From: Roseiarcus sp963709185
Lineage (GTDB): Bacteria > Pseudomonadota > Alphaproteobacteria > Rhizobiales > Beijerinckiaceae
NCBI GenBank assembly: GCA_963709185.1
Contig: CAVPVQ010000022.1
Span: forward strand, 310,001-374,000
Direction: 5' to 3'
DNA length: 64,000 bases
The position numbers and the translations under genes are program-made. Numbering within the stretch: position 1 is the stretch's first letter; every line of letters starts with the position of its first letter. Below, in pieces: positions 9,148 through 18,706 of this stretch. The notes under the pieces are model-generated. The model was not told the origin of the DNA. It ran no database searches and worked only from the letters and a program-made list of their open reading frames with translations.

Positions 9148-10656
9148 CTATGAAATCCGATCCAGGATATAGGTTCGCCGCTGGTCGCGCTCGTAGTCGT
9201 GGATGCCGGTCCAGTCCACGATGCCCGCCGCGCGCCAATCGGTCAGCCGCCATCGAAAATCGAACGTGTCGCAAAGGGACATGACCAGCGCATGGTTGGG
9301 CGCCGCCAATATGTCTCCGATTTCGAGTCGGAAGCGGGCGATCGGACCCTCGCCAATGACGATCCCGGTGTCCAGAATGACCTGCTTCGGCCGCAGGCGA
9401 TGCAGTTGACGGAAGAATTGAAGGATATTGCACTGTTCGAAAAACGCCTGACACAGGATCAGGTCGAATGATTCAGGCTCGAAAGCCTGAATCGCTTCCA
9501 AGACGTCCGAATTGATGAACCGGTAGGAATGCGGGGCGACTCCGCATTCCCTGAACGTGTTCGCCGCCGCCTCGACCATCGGCGGCGAGGCCTCGACGCC
9601 CACCACATGGACCGCTCCGGCGTCGAGCGCCGCCAGACTCCACAAGCCGTAGGCGCTCATGACGTCCAGCACGCGGGCGTTCTGATAGAGTTTGCGGTTG
9701 CGCGCCACGATCGCGTCGTAACGGCGCCGCGAGCGGATCAGGTCCAGGAATCCGGTGGCCGAAGCGGCCCCCGTTGGAATGCTTTTGACCACCCGATTGA
9801 AGCGATCGAAGAAATGCGCGTCGGCCGAAACCTCCGGTTCGGGGCCGGACGCCCGAGCGGAGCCTTCGCCGACGTCCGCGCCGACTCGCTGGCGTTGCCC
9901 TTCCGCCTTCGCCTCGCGCTCAAATCGTTCGATCCACTCCTGGTTGGTTTCATCGGCCTGTTTCTTGGCCGGCGGGATGTCGACTTCGTCGCGTTCGTCG
10001 TTCTGGACGCCAAGAAACTCGACGAAATTGCGCACGACGCGCGCCGCGTCGGCGGTCAATTCGTCATAGGTCACTTGAAACGGCGTAATCTTGTAGGTCT
10101 CGAACCAACGGCGCCAGGTGGCGTCCTGCTGCTCGATGTCGACGAGACAATGGGCGATCATTTCCCGGTCGTAGAACAGAACCGGCTTTGGACCTTCCTC
10201 CATCCGCGAGGTCCACGCGTCGGTCTGCAACGCCTTGGCCATCGACACCGCCTGGGCGATCCTGTCCTGCCGGCTGATGTAGATGTAAGTGGTCGGCGCC
10301 AGCACCTCCAGCAGCGGGGGATACTCCTTCTGGAACGCCTCGAAATGATGAAAATGCGCCTTCATGCCAAAGACGCCGTTCCTCGACGTGCGGCGCGCCA
10401 GCAATTTGGCGATGTAATCGGCGGGCGACGACGCATTGAAGCGGCTCATCAGAACCCGCAGCTCGCTGGTCGGGTTCAGGACCTCGCTTGGAGCGCCGAG
10501 CAGGCCGGTTTGCCACAGTCTCCAGCACAGGTATTGGCTGCCGGAACGATAGGAGGACGCGACGATGTAGGATTTCCGCAACGGCCCGAAATGGTTGAGG
10601 TCGAGCCGTTCATCAATCACATAGCGAACCGGCCCCTGTTCAGTGTTGGATTTCAT
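9148..10656 (-). CDS. Stf0 sulfotransferase-methyltransferase fusion, copy A
   Basis: The 502-residue protein has two domains. Residues about 26-250 are an Stf0 sulfotransferase: PAPS loop SSYRSGS at 34-40, APSE with the likely catalytic Glu58, and TSRNGVFGMKAHFHHFE at about 90-106. A charged linker (about 245-280) leads to a Rossmann-type class I methyltransferase-like domain (about 285-500) with motif I around DVMSAYG (331-337), an acidic strand-2 end VVGVE and motif IV-like DLILCQAFFEQ. The first two glycines normal in motif I are missing, so SAM binding is uncertain. It is last in a tandem minus-strand array (gaps of 38 and 31 bp), likely one operon. Its start is displaced: the codon matching the ATG of the other copies is CTG here, and translation probably begins two codons later. 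Confidence 0.9.
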   Translation of the reverse strand: MKSNTEQGPVRYVIDERLDLNHFGPLRKSYIVASSYRSGSQYLCWRLWQTGLLGAPSEVLNPTSELRVLMSRFNASSPADYIAKLLARRTSRNGVFGMKAHFHHFEAFQKEYPPLLEVLAPTTYIYISRQDRIAQAVSMAKALQTDAWTSRMEEGPKPVLFYDREMIAHCLVDIEQQDATWRRWFETYKITPFQVTYDELTADAARVVRNFVEFLGVQNDERDEVDIPPAKKQADETNQEWIERFEREAKAEGQRQRVGADVGEGSARASGPEPEVSADAHFFDRFNRVVKSIPTGAASATGFLDLIRSRRRYDAIVARNRKLYQNARVLDVMSAYGLWSLAALDAGAVHVVGVEASPPMVEAAANTFRECGVAPHSYRFINSDVLEAIQAFEPESFDLILCQAFFEQCNILQFFRQLHRLRPKQVILDTGIVIGEGPIARFRLEIGDILAAPNHALVMSLCDTFDFRWRLTDWRAAGIVDWTGIHDYERDQRRTYILDRIS

Positions 10657-10694
10657 CTGCAGCGCGCGTCCGTCGAAGGTTCAGAGCTGTTCTA

Positions 10695-12266
10695 TCACGA
10701 CGCCCGATCGAGCACATAGGTCCGCCGCGTGTCGCGCGCGTAGTCCTGCACGCCGGTCCAATCGGCGATCCCCAGCGCCTGCCAGTCGACCAGCCGCCAT
10801 TGAAACTCCGACTCGCACAGAAACTCGATCAGGTCATGGTTCGGGAGCGAGACGATCTTGCCTTTGCGCAACTTGCGCTCTTTGCCCCCCTTGCGGGTCT
10901 TGCGGGTCTTGGCCTTGCTGGCGATCGCGAAGCGGGCGAGCGGTCCCAGGCCGCCGACGATCTTGGTGTCGAGAATGACGTGCTTCGGCCGCAGGCGACT
11001 CAATTGCTCGAAAAGCAGAACGAAATCGGATTGCTCGAAGAACCCTTTGCACAAAATGACGTCGAACGCCTCGGGCTCGAAGCTTTCGAGCGCAGCGAAA
11101 ATCCCCGACCGGATGAATTGGTAGGACTCCGGATTGATCCCGTTGTCGGCGAAAGACTTCGCGCCGGCCTCGACAAGCTTTCGCGATCGCTCGACCCCGA
11201 CGACGCGCGCGGCGCCGCGGTCGAGCGCCGCCAGGCTCCAGAATCCCTTGGAGCACGCAAGATCGAGGACTCGGGCGTCCCGAAACAACGCGTCATTCTG
11301 CGCGACGATCGCGTCGTAGCGATGGCGCAGGCGGATCGCGTCGATGAAGCCGGTGGCGGTTCGCGTCTTTCCCGACAGGTTCTTGATCAATGGGCTCTGG
11401 CGATCGAAAAAGTGCCCCGACGGCGTCGCCGAAGGCTCCGATCCGGCGTCCGCGGCGTGGCGACGATTTCCGGCGCCGGCGTTGTCGTCTTCGAGCCTGC
11501 CTCCACGCTCCTTCAACTCGCGCTCGAAACGCTCGATCCATTCCTCGTTCGTTTCATCGCCCTGCTTGTTGACCGGCGGCACATTGACCACATCGGATTC
11601 ATCGTTCTGGACGCCGAGAAGCCCGACGATGTCGCGCACCACGCCGTCCGGGTCGGCGGTCAGATCGTCGTAAGTCACCTGGTGCGGCGTGACCCCATGG
11701 GCCTCGAACCACCCGCGCCAATCCTGATCCTGTCTTGCGATGTCATTCAGGCAATTGGCGATGGTCGCAAAGTCGTATTGCAGGCGCGCGCCTGGTCCGG
11801 CCTCCATCCGGGACGTCCATTGGCCGGTCTGCAGCGCCTTGGCCATCGACACCGCCTGGGCGATCTTGTCCTGGCGGCTGATGTAGATGAACGTAATCGG
11901 CGACAGCACTTCCAGCAGCGCCGGATATTCCTTCAGGAACGCCTCGAAATGATGGAAATGCGCCTTCATCCCAAACACGCCGTTTCGCGATGTGCGAAGC
12001 GCGAGCAACTTGGCGATGTAATCGCTGCGCGACGAGGTTTTGAGGCGGTTCGTCAGCACCCGCATCACGCCCATCGGATTCAAGACTTCCATGGGAGCGC
12101 CGAGAAGGCCGGTCTGCCACAATCGCGAGCAGAGATAGACGCTGCCGCACCGGTATGAGGACGCGACGCAATAGGACTGCTGGAGCGGAGCGTCGTGGCG
12201 GAAATCGAAATCCTCGCTGGTGACAGAGCGGACCGGCTTGTCGTCGTCCGTCGATTTCACTTGCAT
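10695..12266 (-). CDS. Stf0 sulfotransferase-methyltransferase fusion, copy B
   Basis: This is the longest fusion at 523 residues. The Stf0 domain carries SSYRCGSVYLC (PAPS loop), LGAPMEVLN and TSRNGVFGMKAHFHHFE. After a linker rich in Gly, Asp and Asn comes the methyltransferase-like domain with motif I DLACSKG and the VVGVERS strand. Compared with the other copies it has a basic insertion (about KAKTRKTRKGGKERKLRKGK) before the conserved C-terminal LVDWQALGIADWTG segment, encoded around 10850-10920. The start has AGGTG a few bases upstream, the same leader layout as copies C and D. It lies 38 bp upstream of copy A and 31 bp downstream of copy C, consistent with co-transcription. PAPS-dependent sulfation is expected from the N-domain; methylation by the C-domain is inferred only. 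Confidence 0.9.
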   Translation of the reverse strand: MQVKSTDDDKPVRSVTSEDFDFRHDAPLQQSYCVASSYRCGSVYLCSRLWQTGLLGAPMEVLNPMGVMRVLTNRLKTSSRSDYIAKLLALRTSRNGVFGMKAHFHHFEAFLKEYPALLEVLSPITFIYISRQDKIAQAVSMAKALQTGQWTSRMEAGPGARLQYDFATIANCLNDIARQDQDWRGWFEAHGVTPHQVTYDDLTADPDGVVRDIVGLLGVQNDESDVVNVPPVNKQGDETNEEWIERFERELKERGGRLEDDNAGAGNRRHAADAGSEPSATPSGHFFDRQSPLIKNLSGKTRTATGFIDAIRLRHRYDAIVAQNDALFRDARVLDLACSKGFWSLAALDRGAARVVGVERSRKLVEAGAKSFADNGINPESYQFIRSGIFAALESFEPEAFDVILCKGFFEQSDFVLLFEQLSRLRPKHVILDTKIVGGLGPLARFAIASKAKTRKTRKGGKERKLRKGKIVSLPNHDLIEFLCESEFQWRLVDWQALGIADWTGVQDYARDTRRTYVLDRAS

Positions 12267-12297
12267 GGCGCACCTGTCGAAATGCCGGCCGTCATCA

Positions 12298-13818
12298 TCA
12301 AGACAACCGATCCAGCACGTAGGTCCGGTGGCTGTCGCGCGCGTAGTCCTGCACGCCGGTCCAGTCGGTGATCCCCATCGCCTGCCAGTCGACCAGCCGC
12401 CATCGAAACGTGGACTCGCACAGAAACTCGATCAATTCGTGGTTTGGGGTCAACACGATGTCGCCGCTGCGCCCGGCGACCATCGCGAAATGGGCCATCG
12501 GGCCGTGGCCGGCGGCGATCTTGGTGTCCAGAATGACATGCTTTGGCCGCAGGCGCGCCAGATGATGAAAAAACAGCGGGAAATGCGATTGTTCGAAGAA
12601 CCCCTTGCACAGGATCACGTCGAACGTTCCGGGACGGAACGTCTCCAGCGCCGGGAATATTTCCGATCGGATGAACTGGTAGGTCTCCGGCTTGATCCCG
12701 TGGTCGGCGAAATTCTTGGCGCCCGCGTCGACCAGCTTTTGCAGGCGCCCCACCCCCACGACGTGTGCGGCGCCTGCGTCGAGCGCCGCAAGGCTCCAGA
12801 AGCCCTGGGAGCTTGCGATGTCGAGGACCCGGGCGCCGCGAAACAGCGGGCGGTTCTGCGCAATGATCGCGTCGTAGCGGCGGCGCAGGCGGATCGCGTC
12901 GATGAAGCCGGTGGCCGAATTCGTCCCCTCCGGCATCGTCTTGATCAACGCGTCATAGCGATCAAAGAAATGACCTCCGGCCTTGGCGGGCGATGAGCCG
13001 GCGGCGGCGTGCGCGGCGCTTTCGGCGGCTGCCGGCCCGGCTTGCCGGCCTGCATCGAGCGCCTTCGTCTCGCGCTCGAAACGCTCGATCCACTCGTGGT
13101 TCGTCTCGTTGCTTTGCTTTTTGGCCGGCGGGACGGGGACCTCGATGCGCTCGTCATCCTGGACGCCGAGCAGTTCGACGATGCTTTCCACCGCGCGAGG
13201 CGTGTCGGCGACCAAATCCTCATAGGTCAACTGGAACGGCGAAATGTTGTTGGCTTCGAACCATTTCAGCCAGCCGGCGTCCTGCCGTTCGAGGTCTTTC
13301 AGGCAATTGGCGATCAGCGCGCGGTCGTATTGCAGCGGCGGGCGCGTGCCATCCTCCATTCGCGACGACCACTGGTCGGTCTGCAGCGCCTTGGCCATCG
13401 ACACCGCCTGCGCGACCTTGTCGCGACGGCTGATATAAATGTAGGTCACCGGCGACAGCACATCGAGCAGCGCCGGATAGACCTTCAGAAACGCCTCGAA
13501 ATGATGGAAGTGCTCCTTCAGCCCGAAGACGCCGTTCTTCGAGGTTCGCCGCTCGAGCAGCTTGGCGACATAGTCGGCCTGCGAGAACACGTTGAAGCGT
13601 TTCATCAGAACCCGAATCTCGTAACCGGGGTTCAGATATTCGCAAGGCGCCCCGAGGACGCCGGTCTCCCAAAGCTTCCAGCAAAGGTACTGGCTGCCGC
13701 ACCGATATGAGGAAGTGATGAAATAGGACTTCCGCAGCGGCGTAGATTGTTCGAAGTCGAGGCGCTCGTCGGTGACAAACCGAATCGGCTTTTCATCGAC
13801 ATTCGGCCTTGCCTGCAT
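12298..13818 (-). CDS. Stf0 sulfotransferase-methyltransferase fusion, copy C
   Basis: The 506-residue protein is a close relative of copies A, B and D. The N-terminal Stf0 domain shows SSYRCGSQYLC and LGAPCEYLN. The block elsewhere reading GMKAHFHHFE is GLKEHFHHFE here. The C-terminal methyltransferase-like domain shows motif I DIASSQG and VVGVGRL, so the acidic residue that usually ends strand 2 and contacts the SAM ribose is replaced by Gly in this copy. I placed the start at 13818 because AGGTGG lies four bases upstream and the N-terminus (MQARPNVDEKP) then aligns with copy D; the frame is open to 13860. It is first of the contiguous three-gene array. Confidence 0.9.
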   Translation of the reverse strand: MQARPNVDEKPIRFVTDERLDFEQSTPLRKSYFITSSYRCGSQYLCWKLWETGVLGAPCEYLNPGYEIRVLMKRFNVFSQADYVAKLLERRTSKNGVFGLKEHFHHFEAFLKVYPALLDVLSPVTYIYISRRDKVAQAVSMAKALQTDQWSSRMEDGTRPPLQYDRALIANCLKDLERQDAGWLKWFEANNISPFQLTYEDLVADTPRAVESIVELLGVQDDERIEVPVPPAKKQSNETNHEWIERFERETKALDAGRQAGPAAAESAAHAAAGSSPAKAGGHFFDRYDALIKTMPEGTNSATGFIDAIRLRRRYDAIIAQNRPLFRGARVLDIASSQGFWSLAALDAGAAHVVGVGRLQKLVDAGAKNFADHGIKPETYQFIRSEIFPALETFRPGTFDVILCKGFFEQSHFPLFFHHLARLRPKHVILDTKIAAGHGPMAHFAMVAGRSGDIVLTPNHELIEFLCESTFRWRLVDWQAMGITDWTGVQDYARDSHRTYVLDRLS

Positions 13819-14051
13819 CGCCCACCTGTGACGTGAAGGGCCGGTTCTATTCCAACTCAATCAAAGTTGGCAACACGGATGTTTGAAACGCGCTGTCCTC
13901 TGGCGCGCATGATCAATTGCGCTTCGACGCCCGATCGCCGCGCGCGGTTCGCAAAACGTTCGGCGGGGTCCAATTGCGCGGGATTTTAACAAAGCGGCGC
14001 CACCCCGGGCGCCGGGCCGCGCCGGGGCGATCCGGCGCGCCATCCCGGCGT

Positions 14052-14914
14052 TCAGGCGGGAATTCTCGCGAGGAAGTCGACGACGCTGGCGCAGAATTCG
14101 GCGGGGTTGTCCATCATCACGGCGTGCCCGGCGGCCCCGATGGTCGCCAGCCGGCCATCCCACAGCGCCTGTTCCGACATGCGACTCGCCACGTCCGGGG
14201 GCAGCACGCCCGACCCGCTGCCGCGCACGACCAGACTCTGGGCAGGCGATTCGGGCGAGCATCGGCCACAGATCGGGGTCGCGGTAACGCCCGTCGCTCG
14301 CCACATTCCGGCTGATCTGCGAACGGCTGGCCAGCGCGGCGTCGGCCTTCGGCCGCCAGTCCCGGGGCGACGCCTCACGCAGGCTCTGGCGCGCGAACTG
14401 CCGCAGCAGGGTCGGGTCGGCCAGCGGGCGGCGGGCGATCAGCCAATCCGCGTAGTGCTCCTGCGACTCGAAGGACGGCGGCGTCGCGGCGAAGCTGCGC
14501 AGGATCTCGTCAATCCCGCGTTCATCGAGTTCGGGCCCGAAGTCCACGATCACCAGCGCCGCGACTTGGGCGGCGTTGTCGGCGGCGAAACGGATCGCCA
14601 CGTCAGCGCCCAGCGAATGACCGATCAGGATCATCCGTTGGAAGCCGAAGGCGGCGGCGGCGCCGGTCAAATCGGCGGTGAAGGTTTTCGGAATCGTAGC
14701 GGGCTTCGGGATCCCAATCCGAATCGCCATGCCCCCGCAGGTCCATCGCAGCGACGCGGAACCGCGGCGCCAGCCGAATCGCCAGGTGGTTCCACACGCA
14801 GCCAGCGTCTCCGAAGCCGTGCAGCATGACGCAAGGAAGCCCGCGCCGGCTCCACTCCGTCACGGACAAGGCGAGACCGCGCCCTTCACCCGCGATGACC
14901 GACTTGCGCCACAT
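14052..14914 (-). pseudogene. Alpha/beta hydrolase broken by two frameshifts
   Basis: Three minus-strand frames must be joined to give one hydrolase. Frame 1 starts at Met 14914 (AAGG five bases upstream) and carries the oxyanion region VMLHGFGDAG and MDLRGHGDSD. The frame changes near 14684-14690 at a run of four identical bases, and frame 2 carries the nucleophile elbow GHSLGAD and a cap region. It changes again near 14236-14245, and frame 3 gives the end, with the catalytic His block AAGHAVMMDNPAEF. All catalytic elements survive across the three pieces, so either the loss is recent or one or both shifts are sequencing errors. It lies 78 bp downstream of the MbtH gene on the same strand. 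In assembly-line clusters such hydrolases often release or edit the product; that role is an inference here. Confidence 0.75.
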
Positions 14915-14992
14915 GTCGCCTTTGAAGGTGGTCAAGCCGATCGCCGCGCCGGCTCGCGATTGCAAAAAAAATCAAATCACAAAGGACAGGGA

Positions 14993-15247
14993 TCAGGAAT
15001 TGCTGTCAAACCTTTTCGAAGGTTTGCCCTGCCGCGACGCCGCCTCCATTGTCCGCCGCAAGCTGAGCGGCCTCATGTCGGTCCACACCTCGTCGATATA
15101 GCGCAGGCACTCGGCCTTCCGCGCCTCCTTGCCAGCCGGACGCCACCCCCGCGGCATCGCCTTGTCAATCGGCCAGATCGAATACTGCTCTTCCTTGTTG
15201 ACGACGACCGCGTAGATCGCGCCGTCTTCCTCGTCGTCCGCCGTCAC
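14993..15247 (-). CDS. MbtH-like protein
   Basis: The 84-residue protein carries the hallmarks of the MbtH family: EQYSIWP, the PRGWRPAG turn, and the C-terminal block CLRYIDEVWTDMRPLSLR. MbtH proteins bind and activate the adenylation domains of non-ribosomal peptide synthetases. I chose the GTG at 15247 because GGAG lies seven bases upstream and the length then fits the family (about 60-80 residues); the frame is open to 15322, which would add 25 unsupported residues. No adenylation domain is present in this window, so the partner must be elsewhere, probably upstream of the PKS. It implies that the cluster product contains at least one amino acid. Confidence 0.88.
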   Translation of the reverse strand: MTADDEEDGAIYAVVVNKEEQYSIWPIDKAMPRGWRPAGKEARKAECLRYIDEVWTDMRPLSLRRTMEAASRQGKPSKRFDSNS

Positions 15248-15534
15248 CTCGACACTCCGGGAGATCGCTGAGCCGCGCCGAAGCAGCGCCGGAACGGTAC
15301 AGTCGGCCGGCGCCGTTTTCAAGGGACGCGCGGCGCCGCGGATGGGTTCGATTGAGCGGATGGTCTGCGTATGTTAGCTGATCGCGTCGCGGGACGCGCC
15401 GGGTTCACAGGCCGCCGGCCACGGGACCAGGCGATTGGGCGCCCGCGCCGGCGCACGCTCAAACTGGCGATCGGCGATGCAACGCCTGCTGGCGCTGTTT
15501 TCCGGGACGGCTTTGTCCAATTGGGTCTGACGCC

Positions 15535-17004
15535 ATGCGACCGCCAAACGTTCAAGCCGGGGCGATGGGTCGTCTGAGCCTTATCGCGCGGGCATTGGCA
15601 AGCTGCGTCGTCGCCTTCGCCCTGGTCGTCTGGAGGCTGGACGGCGTAAGCGCCGTCGAGCCGGGAGGCCAATTCGAGGTCTCGTTCGCGCCCGGGTCCC
15701 GAGACGCCGCAGGCCGCTTCATGGGCGGCACCGAGATGCGCATCCTGGCCGCGCATGCGGGCAAGTTGTACGCCGGAAACGGTTATTGGGAGGATCGCCC
15801 CGGTCCGGAGGGGTTTCAAGGCGCGCAAATACTCGTGCTGGACGGAGTTGGCGGCCAATGGCGGGTCGACCATGCTTTCGACGAGCGGATGCCGGACGGA
15901 AGAGCGCGCAACCTCGCAGTCTCCGTGCTTGGAGAGGTCGCTTTCAAGACCGATGGAGCGGGCGAGCCTCTGGCCGAACCGGTCTCCTTGCTGATCGCCG
16001 CCACGTGGGACCTCACCGGGGAGGCGAGGGTGTTCACGCGCGACGACGCCGGCGGCGCCTGGACCGCAGCGACGCTGGTCGATGAGCATTGGGTCCGCGG
16101 CGACGGCGCGTTGCCTCAGGTGCGCAGCTTTGGCTCGCATCGCGACCGCGTCACTGGCGTCGACTATGTCTTCGTCGGGCAGGATCCGCACGGCGTCTTT
16201 CGGGGCGCGTACGACCGCGGCGTTGCCGGCCGCGTCCGTTGGGCCCATGCGCCAGAACTCGACATCTCGACAATTTCGACGGCGGCGTTTCCCGGTCTCG
16301 CCGACCGGCTGCGGATCAGCAGCTTCGCCGAATGCAATGGGCGCCTCTACGCCGCCGTCGGACAGCAGATCTACGAGCGGGTCGACGGCGCGGAGCCGCG
16401 TTGGCGCCTCATCTATTCCAACCCGCGTCCCGGGCGCTCCGAGACCGGGCTGCGCGGACTGACCGCGATTCCCGATCCCAGCGGCGAAGGTCAGACGTTG
16501 ATCGCCGCCGTCGAGGGCAGCGCGGCGCGGATCGTGCGGGTCGATCCGCGCGACGGCGGCGAGGTGACCGATCTCGATCTCCAGGATTTTCTCGGGCGCG
16601 CCTGGGGCATGCGCGTCGGCTACGTGATCGCCGCATATAACGACATGGCTTCTGTTCACGATTCGGATGGACGAGACACGCTGTTGATCGGCGTCGAGGT
16701 CTTCATCCCGCCACGCGCCGCGCTGGCCAAGGGTCACGCCGTTGTGGATGTCGGCTACGGCCGACTCGAGAGCGGCGCATGGTATCTGGCGCGGCGGCCG
16801 ACGGGACAATACCGGCTTCGTCGGATCGGCCCCATCCCCAGCCGGCCCACGCCAATGGTGGCGACGCGATCGATCCTGGCTTCGCCATTCCCGCGGGACG
16901 GCGACGGGCTCTATTTCGCCGGCTACGACGCGAACAAGGCGCCAGCGCATGACACCGCCTGGATCGTCCGCGCGACGGCCGCCGCGGCGATCGGCGAGCC
17001 GTGA
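15535..17004 (+). CDS. Secreted protein of unknown function, paralogue 2 of 3
   Basis: The 489-residue protein has an N-terminal signal segment (a hydrophobic stretch about residues 15-38, cut near GVSAVE). An in-frame Met at 15565 is an equally good start. It shares with the products of 7071-8495 and 30706-32124 the block GGTEMRILAAHAGKLYAG followed by NGYWEDRPG, the LRGLTAIPDP block, VIAAYNDM and the closing FAGYDANKAPAHDTAW. It is the only one of the three on the plus strand and runs tail to tail into fusion copy D with a 3 bp gap. Repetitive beta-strand-like segments suggest a propeller. No catalytic motif is recognised. Confidence 0.8.
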   Translation: MRPPNVQAGAMGRLSLIARALASCVVAFALVVWRLDGVSAVEPGGQFEVSFAPGSRDAAGRFMGGTEMRILAAHAGKLYAGNGYWEDRPGPEGFQGAQILVLDGVGGQWRVDHAFDERMPDGRARNLAVSVLGEVAFKTDGAGEPLAEPVSLLIAATWDLTGEARVFTRDDAGGAWTAATLVDEHWVRGDGALPQVRSFGSHRDRVTGVDYVFVGQDPHGVFRGAYDRGVAGRVRWAHAPELDISTISTAAFPGLADRLRISSFAECNGRLYAAVGQQIYERVDGAEPRWRLIYSNPRPGRSETGLRGLTAIPDPSGEGQTLIAAVEGSAARIVRVDPRDGGEVTDLDLQDFLGRAWGMRVGYVIAAYNDMASVHDSDGRDTLLIGVEVFIPPRAALAKGHAVVDVGYGRLESGAWYLARRPTGQYRLRRIGPIPSRPTPMVATRSILASPFPRDGDGLYFAGYDANKAPAHDTAWIVRATAAAAIGEP

Positions 17005-17007
17005 CGC

Positions 17008-18519
17008 TTACACGAGCCGATCCAGCACGTAGGTGCGATGCTTGTCGCGCGCGTAGTCGGGGACGCCGGTCCAGTCCTCGATGCCCATCGCCTGCCAATC
17101 GACCAGCCGGCATTGGAAGTCGTAATGGGACAGGAACGCGATCAGGTCGTGGGTCGGGGTCGACGTGATCCTGCCTCTGCGCCCCCTCATGGATTTCTTG
17201 GCGAGCGCGAAGCGGGTGATCGGGCTGTCGCCCGGCGATATCCGGGTGTCCAGAATGACGTGCTTGGGTCGAAGGCGCGAGAACTGCTGGAAAAGTTCGA
17301 CAGACTGGCAATGCTCGACAACCCCCTTGCACAGAATCACGTCGAATTGCTCAGGAGCGAAGCCTTTCAGCGCCGCGAAGATCTTTGAACTGACGAATCG
17401 GTATGACTCGGGATCGATGCCCAAATCGACGAAATTGGTCGTGGCCGCGTCAACCGCCTTTCGCGAGGTCTCCACCCCGACGACGTGAGCGGCCCCGGCA
17501 TCGAGCGCCGCAAGACTCCAAAAGCCATCGAGGCTGATGAGGTCGAGCACCCGGGCGTTGCGAAACAACGCGCGGTTTTGCCCGATGAGCGCGTCGTAGC
17601 GACGGCGAAGGCGTATCGCGCCGACAAAGCCCGTGGCGGAGTTCGATCCTTCCGGCAGGCGCTTGATGAGCTGGTCGTATCGATCGAAGAAATCGCCGCC
17701 GCCGGTCGAAGAGCGAGAATCGTCGCCCGCGCCGGCGACGCTGCGTCCTTCGGCGTCGGCCCGCGCCTCTCGCACGAATCGCTCGATCCACTCCTGGTTG
17801 GTGTCGTCGCCCTGCTTCTCGATCGCCGGAATATTGAGGTCGTCGGGTTCGTCGTCCTGCACGCCGAGCCGCTCGACGACGCTGCGGACGCTGGCGGCGG
17901 GATCGGCGATCAGGTCTTCGTAGGTCACCCGAAACGGCGTGATGTTATGGAGTTCGAACCACCGCAGCCACCGCGCGTCCTGCAGTTCGACCTCGCTCAT
18001 CGATTTGGCGATCAGCTCGCGATCGTAGCGCAACAGCGGTCTTGGACTTCCACGCCACTGGGACGACCATTGATCCGTCTGCAGCGCCTTGGCCATCGAG
18101 ACCGCCTGGGCGACCTTGTCGCGACGATCGATGTAGATGTAGGTGATTGGGGCAAGCGCCTCGAGCAGCGGCGGATATTTCTTCAGGAAGGCCTCGAACT
18201 GGTGAAAATGCGCCTTCATGCCGAAGACGCCGTTCCGCGAAGTGCGGTTGGCAATCAGCTTGGCGACATAGTCGGCGTGGGAATACGCCCTGAAGCGAGC
18301 CATCAGGGTCTGCATCTCGTTGGTCGCCGAGTTGAAGACTTCGCTCGGCGCGCCGAGCAGACCCGTTTGCGCAAGGAGCCTGGCCAGATAGGTGCTTCCG
18401 GACCGGGCCGAGGAGGCGATGATGTAGGATTGCCGCAGCGGCGCAGGATGGCTGAAGTCGAAGCGTTCGTCGCTCAGCGAGCGGGCCGGTTCTTCATCAA
18501 CGTTCGATTTCGCCTGCAT
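17008..18519 (-). CDS. Stf0 sulfotransferase-methyltransferase fusion, copy D
   Basis: The 503-residue fusion lies apart from the A-C array. The Stf0 domain shows SSARSGSTYLARLLAQTG and LLGAPSEVFN, closest of the copies to a textbook RSGST loop. The methyltransferase-like domain shows motif I DLISLDG followed by FWSLAALDAGAAHVVGVE. The start at 18519 has AGGTGG four bases upstream, and the first residues (MQAKSNVDEEP) match copy C; the frame is open to 18534. The C-terminal block LVDWQAMGIEDWTGVPDYAR is almost the same as in copies B and C, so this end is under strong constraint. The acceptor is unknown. The gene is convergent with the secreted paralogue at 15535. Confidence 0.9.
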   Translation of the reverse strand: MQAKSNVDEEPARSLSDERFDFSHPAPLRQSYIIASSARSGSTYLARLLAQTGLLGAPSEVFNSATNEMQTLMARFRAYSHADYVAKLIANRTSRNGVFGMKAHFHQFEAFLKKYPPLLEALAPITYIYIDRRDKVAQAVSMAKALQTDQWSSQWRGSPRPLLRYDRELIAKSMSEVELQDARWLRWFELHNITPFRVTYEDLIADPAASVRSVVERLGVQDDEPDDLNIPAIEKQGDDTNQEWIERFVREARADAEGRSVAGAGDDSRSSTGGGDFFDRYDQLIKRLPEGSNSATGFVGAIRLRRRYDALIGQNRALFRNARVLDLISLDGFWSLAALDAGAAHVVGVETSRKAVDAATTNFVDLGIDPESYRFVSSKIFAALKGFAPEQFDVILCKGVVEHCQSVELFQQFSRLRPKHVILDTRISPGDSPITRFALAKKSMRGRRGRITSTPTHDLIAFLSHYDFQCRLVDWQAMGIEDWTGVPDYARDKHRTYVLDRLV

Positions 18520-18706
18520 CGCCCACCTGTGCAATTTCGGGGTCGATCTATATCAGGTCTGACCGCCCCGACAATATGCCCCTGGAATCGTTTCCGGACA
18601 CGCCGGCTTCATCGCCCGGCGAGCGATTGAGGCGGTCGGCGGCCCGTGATAATCTCGCACAAGCCTGCTGAATCTGGCGTGCCAATCCTCTCCAACGAAG
18701 ACGCCA

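Noticed and set aside
9148..18519. Treating the fusion proteins as glycosyltransferases or kinases
   Set aside because: The N-domain carries Stf0 blocks shared with the single-domain gene, and the C-domain begins with a methyltransferase-like strand-loop-helix.
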